55,408 nucleotides of DNA, from positions 1-55,408 of the forward strand of contig CAMDAD010000020.1 in assembly GCA_945888515.1 (NCBI GenBank), given 5' to 3'. The notes below the pieces were generated by a model. It was not told the origin of the DNA and searched no databases. It saw only the letters and a list, made by a program, of their open reading frames with translations. Numbering within the stretch: position 1 is the first letter of the stretch; every line of letters starts with the position of its first letter. The position numbers and the translations under genes were made by a program. Shown piece by piece: positions 46,003 through 54,368 of the stretch. The DNA is from Akkermansia muciniphila. Its GTDB lineage: Bacteria; Verrucomicrobiota; Verrucomicrobiia; Verrucomicrobiales; Akkermansiaceae.

Positions 46003-47019
46003 TTACGTGGCAGGAGCGATTTTTTGGAGGAGGAGGGCGAGGACAAAGGCGAGCAAGGGGAGCAGGGAAAACCAAAGAATAACATCATATCCCATCATTG
46101 CATAGACAGCCCATCCCATCGATAACCAGTAAAGAGAATCCACCAAGGCGATGCCTGCCAGCAAGCGCGCGACCTTCTGCCCCACTGCCGCTTTGCTGCA
46201 AACGACGAATAGCGTCCAACCCAAAAACGGCAGAATGCCAAAGCCCCCCACCCAGGATTCTGATAGGGGAAAACCGAGATAATTTCCGCCCACCCACGGC
46301 GCCAGATGAGTGCACAGGGGAAAGAGCAGAAGCAAGGCCGCGATCCATTTGGTCGAACTCAGATCCGCTGGCCGCGATTCATAACGTGCGAGCAGGGAAA
46401 TGCCAGCGATGTAGGACAACATGCCCAGCACCGGGAACAGAATCGTGATCGCAATGGCCACTCCCTGCCAGTCCTGCCAACCCGTGAGCAAGTCACGCAA
46501 TAAACGAAATCCCGCTGACATTGCACCCATGCCCAGCACATAGAGCCCGGCGCGACACGCACCCATGATCCAGATGGAAAAGGCATGGCGTTTGTGCAAC
46601 AGCGTGTAGGCAATGACGAGACACAAAATGATGGCGTAGGTGAAACACACCGTCTTGCTCACCTGCCATGACATCATCCCTCCTATGATCACTAACACAA
46701 TCGCGATGCTCAGATACAGATCACGAGGAAACAATCCTGACGGAATGGCTCGCTCGGGGCGATGTTCGCGATCCCAGGCGACATCATACCAGTCGTTAAG
46801 AAAATTTCCCGCCACGTAGAGACAACACGCAGCAATGACGGGAAAGATCGTTTGCTGATCCCAGTGTGGAGAATCAGTGTCGAATAAAAAGCCCATCAAG
46901 AACATCCCTGTCAGCACATTGACGATCACACTCGGCACGTTGGCAATGCGGGCGGTGGCGAGGAGTGCTTTGAGACGAGAGAACACTGCGGACGAGAAGG
47001 ACGTGAGTGAGCACTGCAT
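46003..47019 (-). CDS. UbiA-family prenyltransferase
   Basis: The 338-residue integral membrane protein has about eight to nine hydrophobic helices and the Mg-prenyl-diphosphate motif NDxxDxxxD as NDWYDVAWDREHRPERAIPSG (near 94-114). YTLLHKRHAFSIWIMGACRAGLYVLG marks the second conserved region, though the usual second Asp-rich motif is not obvious. It could attach a prenyl tail to a quinone head group or another acceptor; the sequence does not say which. Its start coincides with the CAP-protein stop at 47019, so it is co-translated with that gene. Confidence 0.78.
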   Translation of the reverse strand: MQCSLTSFSSAVFSRLKALLATARIANVPSVIVNVLTGMFLMGFLFDTDSPHWDQQTIFPVIAACCLYVAGNFLNDWYDVAWDREHRPERAIPSGLFPRDLYLSIAIVLVIIGGMMSWQVSKTVCFTYAIILCLVIAYTLLHKRHAFSIWIMGACRAGLYVLGMGAMSAGFRLLRDLLTGWQDWQGVAIAITILFPVLGMLSYIAGISLLARYESRPADLSSTKWIAALLLLFPLCTHLAPWVGGNYLGFPLSESWVGGFGILPFLGWTLFVVCSKAAVGQKVARLLAGIALVDSLYWLSMGWAVYAMMGYDVILWFSLLPLLAFVLALLLQKIAPAT

Positions 47020-48083
47020 TACCAGCCATTTTTACTACCGGTCATAAAAGTCCAATGGATGCCGACCACTCCGATGCCGCAACAATTCGGCCCATCGGAA
47101 AACATGATAAAGCGGTGACCATCGGAGCCGAACCAGCCGTTGTAGGCGGATTGTGGATCGGTGGAACCCATGAATATGTTTTCGCCGGAGGCGTTGCCAT
47201 CGAACTTCGCTAATCGCGCCCGATCCCAGGGTGATTTTTTGTTAGGAACTGGCGACTCGTGGGCGAAAAATCCACCCGCTGCCATATCACCACTATGCCC
47301 GCTAGCAGCGGCACTGAGGTTTTCCTCAATGCGCAGCGGGCTGAGCCCAACGACGACGCGCTCGCGGTTGAGCGTTGTGGCAAAGGTTTTCATGCTGGGC
47401 AGGCACCACTTGCCATTTTCGGCATTGAGGGCTTCTGCGTTGGCCAGTTGCGTGACTTCCTTTTTTGTTTTTTCGAACGATGTGACCATCTGCATGACGT
47501 GCTCGGCCTCGAGACTGTCCTTGATCACACGCTCGCGAAGCTCCTCGGCATCGAGCTCGCTGCGATCCTGAGAGGGATTGAGTTTTTCCAGTTCGCGAGT
47601 GATTTCACATATGGCATCCACCCCACCATTGACCGCCGCCACCGTTGCGGTGATGTCGCTTTTTGCCAACTTGGATCGTTTGTCGTATAGCTCGCTCAAG
47701 TCTTCCATTTCTTCGCGCAGCATCCGCACTTTGTCATTCTCTTTGTGATAATCGGTGCGTATGAGCTCGATGACTCGGTTGCGTTCGTCATCGAGCTGCC
47801 GGGACACATCATCGTGTGCCGCGAGTGGGCTGTCGCTTTTGTCGGCTTGTTTGATGCGATCAAGGTTGACCTTCAAGGCAGCTTCAAGTGCTGTTTTGTA
47901 GTATGGCATCGCCTCGGCAGGCATCGAGCGGAAGGTGCTGATGGATGCTTTGCGTTTGCCCGCCTCAGCATGGCTCAGCCACATCGCCGCGGTGCGCACA
48001 TGCTGCATGTTGACCGCAGGTTTTTCTTGCGCTTGCAATAAACAGGCGCAGAGCAGCCATAGCGTTGTCGGGCTTTTCATCAC
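47019..48083 (-). CDS. Secreted CAP/SCP-domain protein (paralogue 2)
   Basis: The 354-residue protein has a signal peptide (WLLCACLLQAQ), a long charged helical middle (about 30-230, with KKEVTQLANAEAL) and a C-terminal CAP domain (about 240-350: ASGHSGDMAAGGFFAHESP, KSPWDRARLAKF, GNASGENIFMGS, SDGHRFIMFSDG). It shares architecture with the CAP protein at 14510-15520. It lies between ybaB and ubiA in a minus-strand chain. The cell-wall or lipid role of such proteins is inferred from other CAP proteins. Confidence 0.85.
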   Translation of the reverse strand: MMKSPTTLWLLCACLLQAQEKPAVNMQHVRTAAMWLSHAEAGKRKASISTFRSMPAEAMPYYKTALEAALKVNLDRIKQADKSDSPLAAHDDVSRQLDDERNRVIELIRTDYHKENDKVRMLREEMEDLSELYDKRSKLAKSDITATVAAVNGGVDAICEITRELEKLNPSQDRSELDAEELRERVIKDSLEAEHVMQMVTSFEKTKKEVTQLANAEALNAENGKWCLPSMKTFATTLNRERVVVGLSPLRIEENLSAAASGHSGDMAAGGFFAHESPVPNKKSPWDRARLAKFDGNASGENIFMGSTDPQSAYNGWFGSDGHRFIMFSDGPNCCGIGVVGIHWTFMTGSKNGW

Positions 48084-48106
48084 AGGCGATCAGGTTGCAA
48101 GCGCAA

Positions 48107-48412
48107 TTACATTCCCGGCAGTGGCAAGCCACCGGTGTGCTTTTTCATTTCGGCAGCGGAAATGTCGCGCCCTTGCGTGATAGCTTGCTGCACACCCTTG
48201 ACGATGAGGTCTTGCAAAAAATCCACATCAGAGGGATCCACCACCGAGGGATCGATGCGGATCGATAGCACATCTCCGGCACAGGTTGCTGTGACCACGA
48301 CCTTGCCGTTAGCCACCGAGGTTTCGACGGTGCGTTTGGCGAGTTCTTCTTGGGCGGCGGCAAGACCTGCTTGCATTTTTTGCGCCTGTTGCATCAGTTT
48401 GGCAATATTCAT
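48107..48412 (-). CDS. ybaB: YbaB/EbfC nucleoid-associated protein
   Basis: The 101-residue DNA-binding dimer has NIAKLMQQAQKMQAGLAAAQEELA (coiled N-terminus) and VVVTATCAGDVLSIRIDPSVV (central strands), typical of the family. It is 14 bp after dnaX, the usual dnaX-ybaB neighbourhood; recR, the common third member, is replaced here by the CAP gene. Confidence 0.95.
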   Translation of the reverse strand: MNIAKLMQQAQKMQAGLAAAQEELAKRTVETSVANGKVVVTATCAGDVLSIRIDPSVVDPSDVDFLQDLIVKGVQQAITQGRDISAAEMKKHTGGLPLPGM

Positions 48413-48426
48413 AAATTCGTTAGATC

Positions 48427-49986
48427 TTAGGCTTTGACGATTTTTGCGGAAAAAATTTCGAGCGCTTTCTGAATCAGCGGGTCTTTGTGAAAATCATCGG
48501 GCTCGCGCGGTGATTCTTTCGGCGGTGGCGGAGCCACGGGCGCGATGACCGGAACATTTACTGCCACGGGAGCGGGTTGCTCGGGGCGATCGACGGCGGA
48601 GTCGATCATGGCATCGAGCGCCGCGAACGGATCCATCGACCTGCTCGCCGAGGCCGCTATCGCGACGGGATCGCGTGGCACTGGCTCCGCAGCAGTTGGA
48701 TTCTCGACCACCGTTGCGATGGGAGCATCAGGCTCCGGTGTCGTAGCGGGCTCAGGATCGGGAGTTGGTGTGGCAGGTGCGAGCATGGGCTCTGTTCTGT
48801 CCATCGCCTGAGGTGCCGGAGTTTGCGTGGCGATAGGTCCGTCAGGAAATTGCCCTGCGGATGATGCAAGGACATGGATGATGTCGGAAATGCGTGCCTC
48901 ACCCACGACTTGAATGGCTTTGATGACACCGAGTTCGAGGTGGAGCTTGCGATTGCTGGCCCATTTCATACGGCCTTCGGTATCGCCAAACACATCGATC
49001 ACCGCCAGCAAGCGATCGGCTTTGCAGTGCTTGGATGACTCTAACAACTGCTCCCAACTAGCCTGCGGGATACCTTCGTTGGGCGAATTCGGTGCCACTT
49101 TCGCGACGATGATCGCACGCATCGCGCCGATGAGTTCGTGCAGCAACTGACTGACATCACGCCCAGTCGATGCCTCGCGCTGGATGATTTGCAACGCTGC
49201 GGCAGTATTTTTCTGAAAAATCGCATCACATAGCGCGGCGATGGTCTCACGTGAGGTAAATCCAAAAATACTCAATACGTCGGGCTCGGTGATCTGATTG
49301 CCGCAGAAAGCGACGAGCTGATCGAGCATCGACTGCGCATCGCGCATGCCACCATCGGCTCCTTTGGCAATGGCCCACGCTGCCGATTGGTCCAGCACCA
49401 CGCCCTCTTCCGTAGCGATGTGCAAAAGATGCTGCGCGATGATTTCCGTGGGGATGGGGCGCAAATCGAAGCGCTGACAACGCGAGAGGATGGTCGGCAG
49501 AATTTTATGCACCTCGGTGGTGGCGAAAATGAATTTCACATGCGGTGGTGGCTCTTCCAGCGTCTTGAGCAAGGCATTGAACGCTTGATTCGTGAGCATG
49601 TGGACCTCGTCGATGTAATAAATTTTGAATTTCCCCTGCATCGGCGCGTAGTTCACCGACTCGCGCAAAGCACGAACTTCATCCACGCCGTTGTTCGAGG
49701 CACCGTCGATTTCTACCACGTCCAGCGACGTTCCCTCGGCAATTTGCTGGCAAACGGGATCGTTCGGATCAAAGTCCACCTTCGGCCCGCCGGGACCATT
49801 CAAGGCCTTGGCGAAAATGCGCGCTGTGGAAGTTTTCCCCGTGCCTCTGGGGCCCACGAAAAGATAAGCATGGGCCAAGCGATTCTGCTGAATGGCGTTG
49901 CGCAAGGTGCGGACAACATGATCCTGCCCCAACACATCATCGAAGGTGGCGGGTCGGTATTTTCTGGCAAAGACCTGATAACTCAC
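48427..49986 (-). CDS. dnaX: DNA polymerase III subunit gamma/tau
   Basis: The 519-residue clamp-loader AAA+ protein starts at a GTG (49986) with MSYQVFARKYRPATFDDVLG. Walker A is GPRGTGKT (45-52); YYIDEVHMLTNQAFNALLKTLEEPP holds Walker B and EVHML; SRCQRFDLRPI is the sensor/SRC region. The zinc module of standard DnaX (about four Cys between Walker A and IAEG) is reduced to one Cys (Cys79) in residues 63-82. Pro/Ala-rich linker residues 370-490 precede a short C-terminus. TAAGAT lies 6 nt before the GTG. Confidence 0.95.
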   Translation of the reverse strand: MSYQVFARKYRPATFDDVLGQDHVVRTLRNAIQQNRLAHAYLFVGPRGTGKTSTARIFAKALNGPGGPKVDFDPNDPVCQQIAEGTSLDVVEIDGASNNGVDEVRALRESVNYAPMQGKFKIYYIDEVHMLTNQAFNALLKTLEEPPPHVKFIFATTEVHKILPTILSRCQRFDLRPIPTEIIAQHLLHIATEEGVVLDQSAAWAIAKGADGGMRDAQSMLDQLVAFCGNQITEPDVLSIFGFTSRETIAALCDAIFQKNTAAALQIIQREASTGRDVSQLLHELIGAMRAIIVAKVAPNSPNEGIPQASWEQLLESSKHCKADRLLAVIDVFGDTEGRMKWASNRKLHLELGVIKAIQVVGEARISDIIHVLASSAGQFPDGPIATQTPAPQAMDRTEPMLAPATPTPDPEPATTPEPDAPIATVVENPTAAEPVPRDPVAIAASASRSMDPFAALDAMIDSAVDRPEQPAPVAVNVPVIAPVAPPPPKESPREPDDFHKDPLIQKALEIFSAKIVKA

Positions 49987-49992
49987 GCAGCC

Positions 49993-50020
49993 ATCTTAAA
50001 GCATGCCAGCGGATCGACAA
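49993..50020 (-). promoter_or_regulatory. Promoter of the dnaX chain, very short leader
   Basis: On the minus strand TTGTCG (50015-50020), 16 nt, TAAGAT (49993-49998), then only 6 nt to the GTG start. It fits the pattern of -10 hexamers abutting start codons seen for other genes in this window. Confidence 0.5.
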
Positions 50021-50092
50021 CAGGATTTATTAGGGCGGGAGTGATTTTTTTCGCCTTTGTTTTTTGTCAACGGCCTGTTAACCATTGGCTCG

Positions 50093-50473
50093 ATGAAACA
50101 AATTCTTTTCTCCACAGTTTTATTGGTTTCAGTGCTCGCTGCGGATGAACCTCAACGGCACGATGTAGCATCCACGAAGCAGATGCTCGCGAAGGATGCG
50201 AAGATGCTCGTGCTAGATGTTCGCACGCCTGAGGAATTCGCCGCAGGACATCTTCCTCAGGCGGTGCTGGTGACAATCAGTGACGATGATTTTGTCGGAC
50301 GAGTAAAAAAAATCGCAGCATCCGATCAGCCGATTTTGGTGTATTGTGCTGCGGGCGGAAGAAGTGCTAAGGCGATCAAGGCACTGCGCGACGCGAATTA
50401 CACTCAACTCCACGAGCTTAAGGGTGGTATGACAGAATGGATAAAGGAAAACGAACCAGTCGTAAAAAAATAG
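50093..50473 (+). CDS. Secreted rhodanese-like protein
   Basis: From the ATG at 50093 the 126-residue protein has a signal peptide (MKQILFSTVLLVSVLAA) and one rhodanese domain: MLVLDVRTPEEFAAGHLPQAV, then the active-site Cys loop YCAAGGRSAKA. The loop length suits sulfurtransferase rather than phosphatase use. It is divergent from dnaX. Confidence 0.88.
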   Translation: MKQILFSTVLLVSVLAADEPQRHDVASTKQMLAKDAKMLVLDVRTPEEFAAGHLPQAVLVTISDDDFVGRVKKIAASDQPILVYCAAGGRSAKAIKALRDANYTQLHELKGGMTEWIKENEPVVKK

Positions 50474-50710
50474 GTATTTTACACTGCTGTCAGTGCTGTG
50501 GGAAGCTCAATTTGGTGCTATAGCTCGATACGAACGATTGGGCGGCGAGGTGGCTAGGAGAGTGTGTCGATCGATAGGGGTTTTACCCTTTTTTGCGCGC
50601 AGCCATTGTGATTTTTTGGTTTTGTAAAATGTCAGCCTCCCTCAGATAAAAATGAGAATCCCGCGAAACTAGGCGAGACAAGCGGGTGGGGCTATGATAC
50701 AAGTGGGGAG
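50474..50710. other. Intergenic region upstream of the ECF sigma gene
   Basis: No gene is seen. GGGT-TTT-ACCC at 50578-50588 followed by six T may be a weak terminator for the rhodanese gene. CCCGC (50660-50664) and GCGGG (50682-50686) form an inverted repeat just before TATGAT (50693-50698), which could be the sigma gene's -10; no matching -35 is clear. GGGGAG (50705-50710) directly abuts the ATG, an unusually tight Shine-Dalgarno position. Confidence 0.4.
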
Positions 50711-51370
50711 ATGAGCGATGCGGAAAAATCCCCTGAACATGACGAAGCTTTGGCATCGATCTGCGCAAAGACACGCAAGAGTCTGATCGCACGTCTGGAC
50801 AACTGGGAGGATCAGAAGACTTGGGATGAGTTCTATCAAACCTACTGGAAGCTTATCTATGCCGTCGCCGTTAAGGCGGGCTTGCGCCCAGACGAGGCGT
50901 TTGATTGCGTTCAGGAAACCATCTTATCCATTGCGAAGCAGAGCAAAAAGAAGCTCTACGATCCAGAGCAAGGGTCGTTCAAGTCATGGCTGATGAACAT
51001 GACACGCTGGCGTATCAACGACCAATTCCGCAAACGCAAAAAAGACACGGCGTCTACGGGCGGCGATTGGGATGATGAGCGCAAGACAGCAGTAATCGAT
51101 CGGTTTGAAGATCCGAATGGCATGCAACTCGATCGCGTTTGGGACAATGAGTGGCGGCGCAATATGGCCGATGCCGCTCTTGCACGGGTCAAGGCGCAGG
51201 TTTCACCGAAACAGTATCAGATTTTCGATTATTATGTCCTGCGCGAGTGGGACGCCACCAAAGTGCAGAAACACCTCGGGGTCAGTATGGCACAAGTCTA
51301 TCTAGCCAAGCACCGCGTCGGTTCTGTGTTAAAAAAAGAATTGGAAAAATTGCGGCAAGATGGCGAGTAA
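50711..51370 (+). CDS. ECF-family RNA polymerase sigma factor
   Basis: The 219-residue protein has sigma region 2 (about 35-100: WDEFYQTYWKLIYAVAVKAG, AFDCVQETILSIAK, FKSWLMNMTRWRINDQFRKRK) and region 4 (about 155-210: ALARVKAQVSPKQYQIFDYYV, TKVQKHLGVSMAQVYLAKHR). A charged linker between them is somewhat long. No anti-sigma factor is adjacent; instead its last 11 bp overlap a Ser/Thr kinase gene, as in ECF groups thought to be controlled by kinases. Confidence 0.9.
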   Translation: MSDAEKSPEHDEALASICAKTRKSLIARLDNWEDQKTWDEFYQTYWKLIYAVAVKAGLRPDEAFDCVQETILSIAKQSKKKLYDPEQGSFKSWLMNMTRWRINDQFRKRKKDTASTGGDWDDERKTAVIDRFEDPNGMQLDRVWDNEWRRNMADAALARVKAQVSPKQYQIFDYYVLREWDATKVQKHLGVSMAQVYLAKHRVGSVLKKELEKLRQDGE

Positions 51371-53930
51371 ACAACGACCAGATCCCGTCATTCCTGATCA
51401 TGAGGTGCTGCGCAAAATCGGCGGCGGGGCCTACGGGGAGGTATGGTTGGCGCGCGGCGTGACCGGGGCCATGCGCGCGGTGAAAGTCGTCTGGCGCGAG
51501 GACTTCGAGGACGAGCGAACGTTTGAACGCGAGTTCGAGGGCATTCTACGCTTCGAGCCGATTTCGCGCGATCATCCCGGCCTAGTCAATGTGCTGCACG
51601 TCGGTCGCAGCCCAGACCGTCATTCGTTTTATTACTATGTCATGGAGCTGGGCGATGACATCCATCACGGCACGGAAATCCATCCGGTCGAGTATGAACC
51701 ACGCACTTTGCGCGCCGATAGCAAGGACACGCGCGCTAAGCAGTTTCCCATCGATCAATGCCTCGAAGTCGGCTTGCGCCTTGCAGAAGCGCTGGAGCAT
51801 CTGCACGAAAAAGGCCTCGCGCATCGGGATGTGAAGCCATCGAACATCATCTTTGTCGGCGGCAAAGCGAAGCTCGCGGACATCGGCCTAGTCGCCGCGC
51901 GTGGGCAACGCACCTTTGTCGGCACGGAGGGCTTTGTTCCGCCGGAGGGACCTGGCTCGGCTCAGGCGGATGTCTATTCTTTGGGAAAAGTCTTGTATGA
52001 AATCGCCACTGGCAAGGACAGACTGGATTTCCCCGAACTCCCGGACGATCTACCCGTGGGTCCTGATCGCAAAAAATGGTTGGCTCTCAATCGCGTGATC
52101 TGCGATGTTTGCGAACCACAACTCTCTAAGCGCACGATTCATAACGCCACGGATTTGGCCGATGCCCTGCGCCGCATCCAGCGCGGCAAGCGCCGTCGCA
52201 GTCGCGTTACTGGCATCCTTACCACACTTACGATTCTGTTCACGGGTTTCGGTTTTCTCACATGGAAATTCCTCGAGAAGGATACCGTGATCGCTTGGGT
52301 CAAGGATCTGCTCAAGCGTGAAGTCGTGGCGCCCGTGGAAGCGCAAAAAATGGGCCAAGTCAAGATCGTCACCGAGCCCGAAGGCGCGGCGGTATTTGAT
52401 GATCAGGGAGTCTACATGGGTGAAACTCAGACTGCGGTGCTGGCCTATCCTGTGGGCACTAAACTCCGCTTCACTCTGCGTAAGAGCGGCTATCAGGAGA
52501 TGAAAATTACCCATGTGGTCGCGGAAAAAAAAGAACCAGAATTACTCGGTGGCAATCTCAAGATTTTCTCACCACCCATCATCGGAGAAGCCTGGATCGA
52601 CCACCTAGGCATACGCTACCTGCCTGAAAATGATCTCCATGTCTCCCGCGATTATCTATCGGAAAAAGCATGGAACCAATACATCTCAGCCGAAAAGCGC
52701 CCACCTCAGTCGGGGCAAGTCATCGCCATCACGGAAAACGGCAAGACCTCGAAAGTCGTCGTTACCAGCGCTGGCGAGGCGGAACTGTTTTGCCGATGGC
52801 ATCAACGTGGTGCCACACCTTCGTACCTGACGGTTGATCAGGAGATTTTACCGCGCATCGATTCGGCCTATGATCATCCGGCGCTCACCGATGAGTTGCG
52901 CAAAAAAAACTATAAGCCCTTTCGTGTGATTGTGCGACAGGTACCCTATGGTTCGATCTTGGTGGTCGCCGAGCCCGAGGGCGTGGAAGTGTATGTCAAC
53001 GATGAATCGCGCGGTCGTATTGTGGGTCCCACGCTGATAGAAAAAATCCGACCCGGGCCAGTGGATCTGATGTTTCTCCTCGATGGATTCAAGCCGCAAA
53101 CCCAACAGTTTAATTTGCAAAATGGTGAGCGATTGCAGGTGAACGCTACGCTCAAACGAAACCAAGGTCTGATTCCTGGTAAGCCATGGGAAAATGCGTT
53201 AGGTATGAAATTTGTGCCCGTGGGCGAGGATTTGATGGTTTCCGCTTGGGAAACGCGGGTGCGTGATTACGCGTTGTTCGTGAAGGAAACAAAACACAAT
53301 CCGGGGCCTGTGCCGGATTTCGCCCAGGATCCCGATCACCCGCAAGTATACATCACGCGACCCGATGCCATCGCTTTCTGCGAATGGCTGACCCTACGCG
53401 AGCGCAAGGAAGAGCGCATCCAGTTCTCCTACGAATACCGCCTCCCCACCGATGAAGAATGGTCGTTGATGGCAGGTCTACAAAACGAAAAAGGCAGCAC
53501 GCCCGGTCAGCGCGACGGGCAAGGTTTGCAAGTATGGCCCTGGGGCAAGACTTGGCCACCACCCCCAGGATCGGGAAATTTCGCTGATGAGACCGCCGCA
53601 CAAGAGAGCAACGTGAGTCCAGAACGCATCATCCGCGGCTATACCGATGGATTTGAAAAAACCGCACCCGTCGGCTCTTTCGCGCCGAATCTTTATGGTA
53701 TCTATGACCTCGCAGGTAATGTGCATGAATGGGTGTCCGATGACTATGATGCGCTGAAAATCAACGGCGTGGTGCGCGGTGGTGGATGGAATACGTATCG
53801 CGAGGTGAATCTCTCGATTTCTTTCCGACATGTCATGAAGCTGTCCAGTCGCCGCGATAACCTCTACGGCTTCCGCGTCGTCATTGCTAAGGTCAACAAA
53901 GATCCCGAAACATCTCAACTCAATCGCTAG
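51360..53930 (+). CDS. Transmembrane Ser/Thr protein kinase with PEGA and SUMF1-like domains
   Basis: The 856-residue protein has a Hanks-type kinase domain (about 14-275): glycine loop GGGAYGEV, Lys42 in AVKVV, HRDVKPSN (155-162) and DIG (174-176) where DFG is usual. One transmembrane helix (about 284-302) separates it from an extracytoplasmic part with two PEGA domains (about 334-395 and 532-600), a middle region (about 408-530) that itself starts like a degenerate SUMF1 (GEAWIDHLGIRYLP), and a C-terminal SUMF1/FGE-like domain (about 609-846: ENALGMKFVPVG, YRLPTDEEWS, GIYDLAGNVHEWVSD, RGGGWN). The active Cys of true formylglycine enzymes is absent near RGGGW, suggesting ligand binding. It overlaps the sigma gene by 11 bp. 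Confidence 0.88.
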   Translation: MASKQRPDPVIPDHEVLRKIGGGAYGEVWLARGVTGAMRAVKVVWREDFEDERTFEREFEGILRFEPISRDHPGLVNVLHVGRSPDRHSFYYYVMELGDDIHHGTEIHPVEYEPRTLRADSKDTRAKQFPIDQCLEVGLRLAEALEHLHEKGLAHRDVKPSNIIFVGGKAKLADIGLVAARGQRTFVGTEGFVPPEGPGSAQADVYSLGKVLYEIATGKDRLDFPELPDDLPVGPDRKKWLALNRVICDVCEPQLSKRTIHNATDLADALRRIQRGKRRRSRVTGILTTLTILFTGFGFLTWKFLEKDTVIAWVKDLLKREVVAPVEAQKMGQVKIVTEPEGAAVFDDQGVYMGETQTAVLAYPVGTKLRFTLRKSGYQEMKITHVVAEKKEPELLGGNLKIFSPPIIGEAWIDHLGIRYLPENDLHVSRDYLSEKAWNQYISAEKRPPQSGQVIAITENGKTSKVVVTSAGEAELFCRWHQRGATPSYLTVDQEILPRIDSAYDHPALTDELRKKNYKPFRVIVRQVPYGSILVVAEPEGVEVYVNDESRGRIVGPTLIEKIRPGPVDLMFLLDGFKPQTQQFNLQNGERLQVNATLKRNQGLIPGKPWENALGMKFVPVGEDLMVSAWETRVRDYALFVKETKHNPGPVPDFAQDPDHPQVYITRPDAIAFCEWLTLRERKEERIQFSYEYRLPTDEEWSLMAGLQNEKGSTPGQRDGQGLQVWPWGKTWPPPPGSGNFADETAAQESNVSPERIIRGYTDGFEKTAPVGSFAPNLYGIYDLAGNVHEWVSDDYDALKINGVVRGGGWNTYREVNLSISFRHVMKLSSRRDNLYGFRVVIAKVNKDPETSQLNR

Positions 53931-53939
53931 AAATACATC

Positions 53940-54350
53940 ATGGTAGAAATCAAAATTGATTACGAAGGCCAACTTCATTGCTCCGCGCTACACGTGCCTT
54001 CGGGCAATAGGATCGTTACCGATGCCCCCGTGGACAATAACGGACGTGGCGAGGCGTTTTCTCCGACGGATCTCGTAGCTACCGCGCTCGGGGCCTGCAT
54101 GGCAACGGTCATGGGCATCGTCGCCCAGCGCAAGGAGATCGATCTAACAGGAATGAAAATCTCGGTGCAAAAACACATGAGCACGGACACACCGCGACGC
54201 ATCATCGCGCTGACCGTGGCCATCACGATGCCCATTGCCGAGGATCATCCGGCTCAGCCCTTGCTTCAGGCTGCCGTTCACGGTTGCCCGGTGCATCACA
54301 GCTTGCATCCCGATATCCAAGTGGATATCTCATGGTCTTTCTCATCCTAA
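53940..54350 (+). CDS. OsmC-family protein
   Basis: The 136-residue protein has the OsmC fold: SPTDLVATALGACMATVMGI with the first redox Cys, and LLQAAVHGCPVHHSL with the second. It probably reduces organic hydroperoxides as a dimer. It lacks the insert of Ohr, so general OsmC-like is the best call. It starts 10 bp after the kinase gene. Confidence 0.9.
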   Translation: MVEIKIDYEGQLHCSALHVPSGNRIVTDAPVDNNGRGEAFSPTDLVATALGACMATVMGIVAQRKEIDLTGMKISVQKHMSTDTPRRIIALTVAITMPIAEDHPAQPLLQAAVHGCPVHHSLHPDIQVDISWSFSS

Positions 54351-54368
54351 CAATCATCTTTTCCACTC

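Noticed and set aside
50583-50792. Short minus-strand open frame before the sigma factor gene
   Set aside because: Overlaps the sigma gene start, has no ribosome-binding site and reads as low-complexity Arg/Ser/His-rich sequence.
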